A stretch of 64,000 nt of DNA from an alpha proteobacterium HIMB5 (lineage in GTDB: Bacteria; Pseudomonadota; Alphaproteobacteria; Pelagibacterales; Pelagibacteraceae). The notes below the pieces were generated by a model. That model was not told where the DNA came from and searched no databases. It saw nothing but the letters and a program-made list of their open reading frames with translations. This document shows positions 8,201-16,818 of this stretch, in pieces (within the stretch, counting starts at the first letter, position 1; the number at the start of each line of letters is the position of its first letter). The DNA lies in contig CP003809.1 in NCBI GenBank assembly GCA_000299095.1, positions 372,001 to 436,000 of the forward strand, in the 5' to 3' direction. The position numbers and the translations under genes were made by a program.

Positions 8201-8276
8201 AGGTGAGCAGAGTAGGGTTCATGGCGATAGCTTCATAAAGTTGATGTTAGAGGTTCGTTCACACTCCATACTATCA
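8201..8276 (+). pseudogene. Decayed tRNA-Met-like sequence (candidate attachment-site relic)
   Basis: This 76-nt stretch, in the 237-bp gap between the methyltransferase and the glycosyltransferase, has the length and spacing of a tRNA. CAT falls at positions 34-36 (8234-8236) with T33 and A37, A14 and A21 are in place, GGTTC falls at 52-56, and it ends CTATCA where the intact tRNA ends CTACCA. By hand, 36 of the last 59 positions match the tRNA at 7096-7172 without gaps. The stems no longer pair well and T58 replaces A58, so it is not a working tRNA. An inverted AGAACA/TGTTCT (8175-8200) precedes it. Chance similarity is not excluded. Confidence 0.4.
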
Positions 8277-8319
8277 TTAAAATATAGATTTATTTTTTTT
8301 ATTGATTAAAATAATTTAG

Positions 8320-9527
8320 GTGAGAATTCTTCATATTTGTTACAGCGACAGTAGAGGTGGAGCAGCTATTGCTGCTTACAATATTTTTAAGTCCCAAAAA
8401 GATTTGGGATTAGATGTTTATTTTCTTTGTTATGAAAAATTTCATGATGATAAAAAAATTATAGAAATAGAAAAAAACTTTTTAAAAAAAAAAATTCATC
8501 AATATCAAAAAGGTTTAGATAGAAGATTAATTAAATTTTTTATTAAAGATAGAGATAATTCACATTCAACAGGACTATTTGGTTTAGGAATAATTGATAA
8601 AATTAAAAAAATAAACCCTGATATAATTAATTTACACTGGATCAATAATTCTATGTTATCAATAAAAGAGATTTCAAATTTAAAAAAATTTAAAATTTTT
8701 TGGACTTTGCATGACATGTGGCCATTTTGTGCAACAGGGCATTATACAATTAGAGATGATTATATTATTGGGTATGAAAAAATAAAAAAACTAGATTTTG
8801 AAAAGTTTATTTTTAAGAAAAAAAAAAAATATTTTGGAAATTTTATTAATATCATTTGCCCATCTAGATGGATATTTGAACAAGTAAAAAAAAGTGATCT
8901 TTTTAAAGAAAACGAAATAAAAATAATCCACCATCCAATGGATGAAAAATTATGGAATTTAGATTATAAGTTAAATACTAACTTTTTATCTTTCTCAGAA
9001 AAATACAATAATATAATTTTATTTGGATCAGAAAGAGGCAGTAATTTAAAAAGAAAAAACTTTAATTTTTTATTGGAAACTGTTTCTAAAATAAAAAAAA
9101 AAATAAAAAAAACTGTTTACTCGTATTTGGTGGAAAAAAAAGAGAAGATATACATTTTGAAAATTTCGATGTAAAATTTGTAGGTCATATTTATGATAAA
9201 GAATCTTTGAATAAACTATATTCTGCATGTGATATGTTAGCAGTTCCAAGCATTCAAGAAACCTTTGGTTTAGTTGCCGCAGAAGCATTACTTTCAGGTA
9301 CACCTGTGATTGCATTTCATAATACTGGTTTATCAGATATTATTGAACATAAAAAAAATGGATATCTTGCTAAAATAAATGATAAGGATGATTTTGTTAA
9401 TGGTATTAACTATATCTTAAACTTAAAAAAAAATTTTAAGAGTAATGATCTAAGAAATACAACTATTAATAAATTAAATTACAGAAAAATAAGTAAAGAG
9501 TATTTTGAATTTTACAAATCAATATAA
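8320..9527 (+). pseudogene. Family 4-type glycosyltransferase split by a -1 frameshift
   Basis: Two frames form one glycosyltransferase. From GTG 8320 the first reads R-I-L-H-I-C-Y-S-D-S-R-G-G-A-A, an H-D-M-W-P-F motif and C-P-S-R-W, then loses sense near 9112 and stops at 9174. Reading in the -1 frame from 9111 continues N-C-L-L-V-F-G-G-K-K-R-E-D, V-G-H-I-Y-D, then the C-terminal nucleotide-sugar motif E-T-F-G-L-V-A-A-E-A-L-L-S-G-T-P-V-I-A, ending at 9527. The joint lies in A11 (9093-9103) and A8 (9105-9112) runs. One missing A explains it: sequencing error, true mutation, phase variation or transcriptional slippage. Intact, it would be ~402 aa. Confidence 0.85.
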
Positions 9528-9534
9528 AATTAAT

Positions 9535-10329
9535 TCAATTTAAATTGTCAGTATATACACCATGAATATACCTGTTAATATATTCTTGGTTAAAAATTTT
9601 ATCATTTGATGTATAAGCATATATCAGTGAAATATTTTTATCATATATTTTTTGAAGAAATTTTTTATGTTTTTTAACGTCCTCAACGTTAACTGATATG
9701 AATTTTGGTCGAAATAAATATATAAAAAGTTTATGAACTTTGGATCCTCTAAAATTAAACATAGGGTTTTTTATATTATAAAATTTTGATAATAAGAATT
9801 TTCTAATACTAAAAATTTCAACAACGATCCTATCATTAAATTTTAGTTTTTGTTTCAATATTGAAAAATTTTGAGTCTTATCTGTAAAAAGTATTAAATC
9901 CTTATTACTTAAAAAAATTTGATTTATGTCAGTGTCTGATAACATTTCATATCTTTCATAATATTTTTTTTTACAAAATAATAAATCTTTAGAATAGAAT
10001 TCTTCTTTTACTTTCCTTTTGAGATTGCAAGCTTTATTTAATCTTTTAAAATCATGAAATGCAAATATTTTTGAATCTTCAGAAATATACAAGTCTAATT
10101 CTATCATTTTAAAATTTTTTTTAATACTTTTATCTAAAGCTTGTTTGCTATTAGTAAAAATCAAGCCATTAATTGATCCGCCAGCGTGTGCTATAAAATT
10201 ATAACTTTTATCACTCTCTCTTTTTTCAATTATATGATTAAAAAGTTTTGTGTTATTGTGAAATAAAAATATAAAAATTATTGTTAAAATACTAGAAATT
10301 ATATAAGTCAAAAATCTAGTTTTTTTCAT
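9535..10329 (-). CDS. Membrane-anchored GDPD-like phosphodiesterase, HAGG variant
   Basis: I chose ATG 10329 (264 aa; M-K-K-T-R-F-L-T), which overlaps the end of the OpgB-like gene by 14 bp. After one N-terminal transmembrane helix comes a GDPD/PI-PLC-like barrel start: I-A-H-A-G-G, I-E-L-D-L and F-A-F-H-D-F. The usual H-R-G is H-A-G and the usual E-N-T is T-N-S, so two residues of the classic glycerophosphodiesterase site differ. This variant (H-A-G-G with T-N-S-x-x-A-L) is, from memory, a polysaccharide-cluster subfamily. Pairing with a phosphoglycerol transferase suggests it hydrolyses or remodels glycerophosphate-substituted glycan (inference). Confidence 0.65.
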   Translation of the reverse strand: MKKTRFLTYIISSILTIIFIFLFHNNTKLFNHIIEKRESDKSYNFIAHAGGSINGLIFTNSKQALDKSIKKNFKMIELDLYISEDSKIFAFHDFKRLNKACNLKRKVKEEFYSKDLLFCKKKYYERYEMLSDTDINQIFLSNKDLILFTDKTQNFSILKQKLKFNDRIVVEIFSIRKFLLSKFYNIKNPMFNFRGSKVHKLFIYLFRPKFISVNVEDVKKHKKFLQKIYDKNISLIYAYTSNDKIFNQEYINRYIHGVYTDNLN

Positions 10330-11830
10330 ACCAAAAATTATCAAACAACTTCGAATTTGAATTAAATATAAAATCAATTTTTTTGTATTCTTTAGAAATT
10401 CCAAAAATACTAAAACCTAAGCCTGCTTTTGAATTTTCATTGAGAATATTAAATCCCGCAAGATTTAAAAAAGTTGGAAAAAAATCAAAAACGTTTATTT
10501 CTTCTCTTTTAAAATCTAAATTTTGATCTAAAAAAAAACCGTTATAAATATTTCTTTCACTTTTTTTTGCAAAATCTCCCATGAAAAGATGATCACCAAT
10601 AATTACTAAATTCGTATTTTTTAAATTTAATCTTTTATATTTTTGCAGAAATTTACTAATGTAAATCGATGAACACTTTATTGAATGGTTGATATTATAA
10701 ATTTCGTCTTTTTTTAAATTGTGGTAATTTTTTAAGCATTTAGGATTTGGGTAACCTTTAGGAGAGTGAAGATCTAATGTGTGTGCTGATATGAAAAAAT
10801 TTTGATTAGATTTATAATTTTGAGTTATTTGATCTATTAAAAAATCTAATAAAATATTGTCATGAATTCCTCCATGCCAATTTTTTTTTGAAAAATGCCA
10901 TGCTCTTCTTGAAGTTTGATACCCAAGTTTAGCAATTTCTCCTAAACCATATATTTCATCATAATTATGACTATTTGCAAAAGCGTCAAATCCTCCACTC
11001 TCAACATTATCAGAGGTAATTAGAATATTTTTAAAATTTTCTTTTTTAAGAATATCAGTAAGACAATCTAAGTTTGGTAAAAATCGTTTAACATTTTCAA
11101 ATAATCCTCCACTGATTAATCCAATTTTCAATAAAGGTATCCCACATTGAGACGCAATAAATGCATGAACAGTATATCCAGTTCCAGGAATTTGATAATA
11201 TTTATCAACTGATTTTAAGTCTTTGTTTGAAGTAATTTCTTTAATTAAATTTTCTCCAAAAATATTTTCGTTAGCGTATGTTTGTTCTAATGATTCTACA
11301 TATAATACGATCAAATTTTTTCTTTTATTGATTGATACAGAGGGTTTTAAATAATTTTCATCTAAATATGAATTGTTCGATGTATTATTTTTTTTGTAAT
11401 TAAAAAAATTTGTAAACTGAAGAAAAAAGAATATTGATAGGATTAATAATAAAATTAAATAAATTCTTGATAATAAAATTTTTTTAAAAATTAAATTTAA
11501 AAATAAAAAATTTTTTTTTTTTATAATTTTTATTAATTTTTTAAAAAACTTTATTATTATACTGTAATCAAGTCTAAGTTCTAAATAAATATATCTAAAT
11601 ATTGTAACTATTATTGACAATACTAATGGAAATATGATCAACCATCTTATTCCACTTTTATAAATTTTAGTATCTCCATCAATTAAACCCAAAACTTCCA
11701 TTTGAAAATGAATAATAAATTGATCCAAGTAAACAAATCCAAATTTTTTATTTAACCATAAAGGTAAGATAACAATTAAAAAAAAAAGATAATTAATTAG
11801 TATTTCTAAAAAAAATTTGAATTTATTCAT
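10316..11830 (-). CDS. OpgB/MdoB-like phosphoglycerol transferase (LtaS/sulfatase fold)
   Basis: A 504-aa protein with about four membrane segments (residues ~8-25, 62-82, 105-118, 123-140) and a periplasmic sulfatase-fold domain. The catalytic region strongly resembles E. coli OpgB: Y-V-E-S-L-E-Q-T-Y (E179), then G-T-G-Y-T at ~216-220 with the likely Thr nucleophile, followed by I-A-S-Q-C-G-I-P-L; the metal-site I-G-D-H-L-F-M-G-D is near residue 420. OpgB moves phosphoglycerol from phosphatidylglycerol to periplasmic glucans. Here it sits with rfbA/rfbB, so a surface glycan is the likely acceptor. No opgG/opgH is visible. Confidence 0.78.
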   Translation of the reverse strand: MNKFKFFLEILINYLFFLIVILPLWLNKKFGFVYLDQFIIHFQMEVLGLIDGDTKIYKSGIRWLIIFPLVLSIIVTIFRYIYLELRLDYSIIIKFFKKLIKIIKKKNFLFLNLIFKKILLSRIYLILLLILSIFFFLQFTNFFNYKKNNTSNNSYLDENYLKPSVSINKRKNLIVLYVESLEQTYANENIFGENLIKEITSNKDLKSVDKYYQIPGTGYTVHAFIASQCGIPLLKIGLISGGLFENVKRFLPNLDCLTDILKKENFKNILITSDNVESGGFDAFANSHNYDEIYGLGEIAKLGYQTSRRAWHFSKKNWHGGIHDNILLDFLIDQITQNYKSNQNFFISAHTLDLHSPKGYPNPKCLKNYHNLKKDEIYNINHSIKCSSIYISKFLQKYKRLNLKNTNLVIIGDHLFMGDFAKKSERNIYNGFFLDQNLDFKREEINVFDFFPTFLNLAGFNILNENSKAGLGFSIFGISKEYKKIDFIFNSNSKLFDNFWYEKN

Positions 11831-11837
11831 TTCTTTT

Positions 11838-12707
11838 TTAATAAATTAATCTTTTTAAATATGATGTATATTCACAATTTCCGTAAAAATTGATTGCATT
11901 TATTATTTGTTTTTTTGAAATCCATTTATTATTCAAAGCAATTTCTTCTATACATGCAATTTTGAAACCTTGTCTATTTTCAATAGCCGAAACAAAAGAG
12001 GAGGTTTTGTAGAAATCATCTATAGATCCAGTATCTAACCAAGCTCCACCTCTGCCTATAATATCAGCACTTAATTGTTTTTTTGATTTATAAAAGTTTA
12101 ATAAATCAACAATCTCTAATTCACCTCTTTTAGATGGCTTAAGTTTTTTTGCTAATTTAACTACTTTATTATCAAAAAAATATAATCCAGTTATTGCTAA
12201 ATCAGAAAAAAATTTTTTAGGTTTTTCTTTAATTGATAGAATTTTATTTTTTTTGTCTATTTTTGCTACCCCAAATGATCGAGGATTATGAACTCTATGC
12301 AACATTATTTTTGCACCTTTATTTATTCTGGTATTTTCTTTAAGTTTTGAGGTTAGATTTTGACCATAAAAAAAATTATCTCCTAAGATCATTGCTACAT
12401 TATCTTTACCAATGAATTTCTCTCCAATTACAAAAGCATCTGGTAAACCCTTTGGTTTATCTTGCTCCAAATAAGTTATTTTAATCCCTAAATTAACCCC
12501 ATTAGGAATAATTTTTTTGTACTGATCTAATTGTCCTTTGTTAACAATTATTAAAATATCTTTAATGCCTGCAAGCATTAAAATTGATAGAGGATAAAAA
12601 ATTAAAGGCTTATCATAAATGGGAAGAAGCTGTTTATTTACAGCTTTTGTTAAAGGGCTCATTCTTGTTCCTTTTCCTCCAGCTAAAATAATTCCTTTTT
12701 TTATCAT
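11838..12707 (-). CDS. rfbA: Glucose-1-phosphate thymidylyltransferase
   Basis: A 289-aa protein, the normal RmlA length. The nucleotidyltransferase motif G-G-K-G-T-R-M-x-P-L-T lies at residues ~10-20, followed by N-K-Q-L-L-P-I-Y-D-K-P. Further family markers are M-I-L-G-D-N, G-L-Y-F-F-D-N and R-G-G-A-W-L-D-T-G. It makes dTDP-glucose from glucose-1-phosphate and dTTP in the cytoplasm. The start overlaps the end of rfbB by 4 bp (translational coupling). Confidence 0.95.
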   Translation of the reverse strand: MIKKGIILAGGKGTRMSPLTKAVNKQLLPIYDKPLIFYPLSILMLAGIKDILIIVNKGQLDQYKKIIPNGVNLGIKITYLEQDKPKGLPDAFVIGEKFIGKDNVAMILGDNFFYGQNLTSKLKENTRINKGAKIMLHRVHNPRSFGVAKIDKKNKILSIKEKPKKFFSDLAITGLYFFDNKVVKLAKKLKPSKRGELEIVDLLNFYKSKKQLSADIIGRGGAWLDTGSIDDFYKTSSFVSAIENRQGFKIACIEEIALNNKWISKKQIINAINFYGNCEYTSYLKRLIY

Positions 12708-13717
12708 GTTCTTCCTAATCTTTTAATAATATCTTTTTTTGATAAACTTTTATAGTAAGTTTTGTTTTTTTTGTACCATTCAAATGTTAATTTAATTCCT
12801 CGTGCAAAATTTACTTTAGGTTTCCATCCTAATTTTTTAATAATCTTATTACTGTTTAACGCGTATCTGATATCATGACCTGGACGATCTTTAACAAAAT
12901 TTATTTTTACATCACTACCAAGCTTTACTAGTTTTTTTGAAACATTTAAAAGTTGAGAACAAACTTGTAAATTATTTAAATTTTTATTTGAACCAATATT
13001 ATAAAACTCTCCAATTTTACCTTTTAAAAAAACTTTTATTAATGCTTCACAATGATCTTTAACATAAATCCATTCTCTTGAATTTGTTCCTTTTCCATAA
13101 ATAGGTAAAGGTTTATTATTTAAAATATTATAAATTAATTTTGGTATTAATTTTTCAGGATGTTGCTTTGGTCCATAATTATTTGAACAATTTGTTACAA
13201 TAGCTGGAATTTTATATGTTCTTATATAAGAACTTACTAAATGATCTGAAGCTGCTTTGCTTGCTGCATAAGGTGAGCTTGGTTGGTAAGGATATGTCTC
13301 AGATGTTCTTCCAGATAAAATATCACCATAAACTTCATCAGTTGAAATATGAACAAGTTTTGACTTGTGTTTTTTTGTAAATTCTTTGAAACACTCTAAT
13401 AAATTATAAACCCCAACTATATTACTTTGAATAAAGCATTCTGGGTTATCTATTGATCTATCAACATGAGTTTCTGCTGCTAAATTAAAAATACAAGAAG
13501 GTTTATATTTAAAAAGAATTTTTTTTAGTTTTTTATCTTTAATGTCGCATTTTATAAATTTATAGTTTTTATTTTTAATGTGACTCTTTGTGTTATAAAA
13601 ATTTGATGAATAAGTAACTTTATCGATATTTATCACTGAGTATTTTTTTTCTAATAATAAATCTATTAGATTACTTCCAATAAAACCTAATCCACCAGTT
13701 ACTATTATTTTTTTCAT
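12704..13717 (-). CDS. rfbB: dTDP-glucose 4,6-dehydratase
   Basis: A 337-aa extended SDR enzyme with the G-G-L-G-F-I-G-S-N NAD motif at the N-terminus, S-T-D-E-V-Y-G-D (catalytic T-D-E), the Y-A-A-S-K active-site Tyr/Lys pair, and a substrate-binding R-E-W-I-Y-V-K-D-H. It converts dTDP-glucose to dTDP-4-keto-6-deoxyglucose. No rfbC or rfbD lies in the window, so the product may feed another deoxysugar, or the genes are elsewhere. It follows apt with no gap. Confidence 0.95.
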   Translation of the reverse strand: MKKIIVTGGLGFIGSNLIDLLLEKKYSVINIDKVTYSSNFYNTKSHIKNKNYKFIKCDIKDKKLKKILFKYKPSCIFNLAAETHVDRSIDNPECFIQSNIVGVYNLLECFKEFTKKHKSKLVHISTDEVYGDILSGRTSETYPYQPSSPYAASKAASDHLVSSYIRTYKIPAIVTNCSNNYGPKQHPEKLIPKLIYNILNNKPLPIYGKGTNSREWIYVKDHCEALIKVFLKGKIGEFYNIGSNKNLNNLQVCSQLLNVSKKLVKLGSDVKINFVKDRPGHDIRYALNSNKIIKKLGWKPKVNFARGIKLTFEWYKKNKTYYKSLSKKDIIKRLGRT

Positions 13718-14245
13718 TTAATGTCCTGGAAATTCAATTAAATTCTCAACTTTATATCCTTTTTTGATTAGATTATCACATCCACCTAAATCAAAAAGAT
13801 TTATTACAAACATAAAACCAGCTACTTTTGATTTAGAAATTTCAACAAGTTTTGCTGCAGCTTCTGCGGTGCCTCCTGTTGCAATTAAATCATCGATAAT
13901 CAAAATTTTTTCATTTTCATTAAATGAATCTTTGTGTACCTCAATTGTTGCAGTTCCATATTCAAGTTCAAAATCAATAGAATGTACATCAGCAGGAAGT
14001 TTATTTTTTTTTCTTAACATAATAAATGGTTTTTTTAATATGTAAGACATTGCAGATGCAAAAACGAAACCTCTTGACTCAATTGCAGCAATCTTATCAA
14101 ACTCGTATTTTTTAGATCTATCTAATAGTTGATCAATAGCTTCAGCAAAAGCTTTTTCATTTTTAATAAGTGTTGTAATATCCCTAAACAATATACCTTT
14201 TTTTGGATAATCTGGTATTGATCTAATAGTTTTTTTAAGGTCCAT
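13718..14245 (-). CDS. apt: Adenine phosphoribosyltransferase
   Basis: A 175-aa protein with the D-Y-P-K-K-G-I-L-F-R-D-I N-terminal motif, E-S-R-G-F-V-F-A in the hood and the PRPP loop I-I-D-D-L-I-A-T-G-G-T-A. It converts adenine and PRPP to AMP. It is divergent from the MTA/SAH nucleosidase gene with only 6 bp between the start codons, and the SpeD-SpeE gene follows that gene. This makes a functional set: spermidine synthesis releases MTA, the nucleosidase releases adenine, Apt recovers it. It also heads the minus-strand run into rfbB. Confidence 0.95.
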   Translation of the reverse strand: MDLKKTIRSIPDYPKKGILFRDITTLIKNEKAFAEAIDQLLDRSKKYEFDKIAAIESRGFVFASAMSYILKKPFIMLRKKNKLPADVHSIDFELEYGTATIEVHKDSFNENEKILIIDDLIATGGTAEAAAKLVEISKSKVAGFMFVINLFDLGGCDNLIKKGYKVENLIEFPGH

Positions 14246-14251
14246 AGTATT

Positions 14252-14779
14252 ATGAATAGAATATTTGTTGCTGCTTTAAAAGAGGAAACTCCTAATCTTG
14301 ATTATTTTTTTCACACAGGAGTTGGCAAAATTAATGCCAGCTACAATTTGATGAAATTAATAAATAAACTTAAACCAAAAGAAGTAGTTAATTATGGTAC
14401 AGCAGGATCTTTAAAACCTCAAATAACTGGATTAGTTGAATGTACAAAGTTTTACCAACGAGATATGGATGTTAGGTCACTGATGGACTTAGAGCTTGGT
14501 CAAACACCTTTTGATGATATTGGTCATATTGTAAATAATCAACAAGGCTACTCATGTGGTAGTGGAGATAGCTTTGTTAACAAAAAAATTGAATTAGATG
14601 TAGATGTTGTAGATATGGAGGCATACGCTCTTGCAAAAGTATGCAGACTTGAAAAAATAAAATTTAGATGTTTTAAATTTATTTCTGATAATGCTGATGA
14701 AAATGCCAAAACTGATTGGATTGAAAATTGTAGCTTAGGTGCAAAAATGTTCAATAAGATGATACAATCAGGAATTTAA
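14252..14779 (+). CDS. 5'-methylthioadenosine/S-adenosylhomocysteine nucleosidase-like protein, short form
   Basis: At 175 aa it is well below the ~230 aa of E. coli MTAN, but the core is present: A-L-K-E-E at the N-terminus (E11/E12), H-T-G-V-G-K-I-N-A, N-Y-G-T-A-G, the substrate-binding V-D-M-E-A-Y-A (E123) and the catalytic F-I-S-D-N-A-D (D146). Residues are missing mainly between the first strand and the G-V-G-K motif and in the region before the D-M-E motif. Its setting, between apt and the spermidine gene, supports MTA as substrate. The reaction would release adenine and methylthioribose. Confidence 0.78.
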   Translation: MNRIFVAALKEETPNLDYFFHTGVGKINASYNLMKLINKLKPKEVVNYGTAGSLKPQITGLVECTKFYQRDMDVRSLMDLELGQTPFDDIGHIVNNQQGYSCGSGDSFVNKKIELDVDVVDMEAYALAKVCRLEKIKFRCFKFISDNADENAKTDWIENCSLGAKMFNKMIQSGI

Positions 14780-14832
14780 TAAATATCTAATAAATTGTTG
14801 AAATAGTATTTTTAGAGTATAGAAACTCTTCT

Positions 14833-15873
14833 ATGGTAAAAGTTGGTGAACATATTACTGTTGATATAATTGGAACGAACAAAGAATATGATCCATCTAT
14901 CTATGAAAAAGTTATTAAAGATATTGCTAGTGCGGCCAGAGTAACGATTTTAAATATATCAAAGTATAAATTTGAACCACAAGGTTTTACTATCTTAGCT
15001 TTATTAGCCGAAAGCCATATTAGTTTTCATACTTTTCCAGAGAAGGGAATAGTTAGTTTTGATTTTTTTACTTGTGGAAAGGTAAGCCCTTCGATTGCTT
15101 TAGATATAATTAAAAAAGAATTTAAATATAAAAGACTTTCAATTAAAGAATTTGATAGAGACACAAATTCTCTTTATCATGATATTTATAGCTCAGCTGG
15201 TTTAAAAAAATCATATATTGTTAAAGATGTTTTAGAAGATTTTAAATCTAAAGTAGGCCAACATATTGAGATTTTAGAATTAGAACAATTTGGAAAAGCA
15301 TTATTTATTGATAATGAAATACAAGTAGCTGAGACTGATGAGCACCTATATAGCTCTACTTTTGTTGGAGCTGGCTTAGAATTAAATCAAGCTAATGAAA
15401 GAGCAGCAATAATTGGCGGCGGCGATGGTGGTGTAGCAAGAGAATGCATATCTAAGAAATTTAATTTTATTGATTGGTTTGAATTAGACCCTGAAGTAGT
15501 AGATGTTTGTAATAAGCATCTTGGGGATATTGGTAAAAAATCTACCGAAAAAAATTCTGTTAAATGTGTTTGGGGCGATGCATTTGAAAGCATTAAGTCT
15601 ATAGAGGATGATACATACGATCATATATTTGTAGATTTAAATGATGATCAATTTTGTATAGATCTTGCCGCAAAAAATATGGATTCTTTGGTTCGAATTT
15701 TAAAACCTAAGGGAGTTATAACAGCACAGGTTGGTAGCCAAGATAAAAAGCCAAAGCAAGTTCAAAATTGGATGAATGTATTCAATGAAAACTTTGGAAA
15801 TACTAAATTATCAAGGGTATATATTCCAAGTTTTGATTGTTCTTGGAATTTTTCTTCATCAATAAATCATTAA
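14833..15873 (+). CDS. SpeD-SpeE fusion: AdoMet decarboxylase and spermidine synthase-like aminopropyltransferase
   Basis: A 346-aa fusion. Residues 1-~120 are a bacterial AdoMet decarboxylase with the self-cleavage site E60/S61 in A-E-S-H-I-S-F-H-T-F-P-E and catalytic H66 and C81. Residues ~125-346 are an aminopropyltransferase with the decarboxylated-AdoMet loop G-G-G-D-G-G (195-200), W-F-E-L-D-P-E (E217), W-G-D-A (D249) and V-D-L-N-D-D for the catalytic Asp. Self-cleavage would release a free 60-residue beta chain and leave the pyruvoyl alpha chain fused to the transferase. The start is ATG 14833, 53 bp after the nucleosidase, likely one operon. The amine acceptor (putrescine or longer) is not evident. 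Confidence 0.88.
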   Translation: MVKVGEHITVDIIGTNKEYDPSIYEKVIKDIASAARVTILNISKYKFEPQGFTILALLAESHISFHTFPEKGIVSFDFFTCGKVSPSIALDIIKKEFKYKRLSIKEFDRDTNSLYHDIYSSAGLKKSYIVKDVLEDFKSKVGQHIEILELEQFGKALFIDNEIQVAETDEHLYSSTFVGAGLELNQANERAAIIGGGDGGVARECISKKFNFIDWFELDPEVVDVCNKHLGDIGKKSTEKNSVKCVWGDAFESIKSIEDDTYDHIFVDLNDDQFCIDLAAKNMDSLVRILKPKGVITAQVGSQDKKPKQVQNWMNVFNENFGNTKLSRVYIPSFDCSWNFSSSINH

Positions 15874-15936
15874 TTTTACTTTTTTCTTTTATAAAATTGT
15901 GAAATAATTCCAATATTAATATTAAAGGAGTAAATA

Positions 15937-16803
15937 ATGAATATATTCAAAAAAACTATTTTTTCAGTTTTAGCGGTTTTATTATTTGTTGGTAATGTAA
16001 ATGCTACTGACAAAATTAAAATAGCTACTGAAGGTGCTTATCCTCCATGGAATTCAAAAAATGAAGCAGGTAAATTAATTGGTTTCGAAGTTGAATTAGC
16101 GTGGTCTCTTTGCAGATATATAGGAAGACAGTGCGAGATTGTTGAGCAAGATTGGGATGGAATGATTCCAGCTCTACAACTTAGAAAGTATGACGCGATT
16201 ATGGCTGGTATGTCGATTACTGATGAAAGAAAAAAAGTAATCACATTCTCTCAAGGTTATGCTGACGAAGTTGCATCTCTTGCTGTGATGAAAGGTTCCG
16301 ACCTAGAAGGCATGGAAACTCCAGCAGGTATCAACTTAACTAAACCTAACTCAGCTGCAAAAAAAGCTTTAAAAACAATTACTAAAGCTTTAGAGGGCAA
16401 AACAGTTTGTACACAAACTGGAACAATTCACCAAAACTTTTTAGAATCTGGTGATGTAGGTAGCGTTAATATAAGAACTTACAAAACACAAGATGAAGTA
16501 AACTTGGATTTAACTTCAGGTAGATGCGATGTTGCACTTGCTGCAGCAGTTGCATTTTCTGACTATGCAGAAAAATCTGGAAAAAATGTTGTATTAGTTG
16601 GACCAACTTTTTCAGGTGGTGCATTTGGTAATGGTGTGGGAGTAGGTTTAAGACAAGCAGCTCAAATGGGTGAAGACTCAGCAATGGGGAAAAGAGATGC
16701 TGAGCTTTTAAGAGCTTTCAACAAAGCTATTGATCAAGCAAGAAAAGATGGAGTAATTAGCAGACTTGCAATCAAACATTTTGGTTTTGACGCTTCTATG
16801 TAA
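15937..16803 (+). CDS. ABC importer solute-binding protein, polar amino acid/opine type
   Basis: A 288-aa SBP_bac_3 protein with a signal peptide (residues 1-23, cleaving after V-N-A) and the start of the mature domain I-K-I-A-T-E-G-A-Y-P-P-W. M-A-G-M-S-I-T-D-E-R is the usual ligand-site strand, and an arginine at the D-W-D-G-M-I-P-A-L-Q-L segment is typical. It looks closest to octopine/nopaline or arginine/ornithine/lysine binders; the ligand is unproven. A strong SD (AAAGGAG, 15924-15930) precedes ATG 15937. A hairpin separates it from the permeases, allowing excess binding protein. Confidence 0.88.
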   Translation: MNIFKKTIFSVLAVLLFVGNVNATDKIKIATEGAYPPWNSKNEAGKLIGFEVELAWSLCRYIGRQCEIVEQDWDGMIPALQLRKYDAIMAGMSITDERKKVITFSQGYADEVASLAVMKGSDLEGMETPAGINLTKPNSAAKKALKTITKALEGKTVCTQTGTIHQNFLESGDVGSVNIRTYKTQDEVNLDLTSGRCDVALAAAVAFSDYAEKSGKNVVLVGPTFSGGAFGNGVGVGLRQAAQMGEDSAMGKRDAELLRAFNKAIDQARKDGVISRLAIKHFGFDASM

Positions 16804-16818
16804 CAATCTTTTTGAAAA

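Noticed and set aside
8201-8276. Functional tRNA or tmRNA piece
   Set aside because: The stems do not pair and A58 is lost; I keep it only as a relic.
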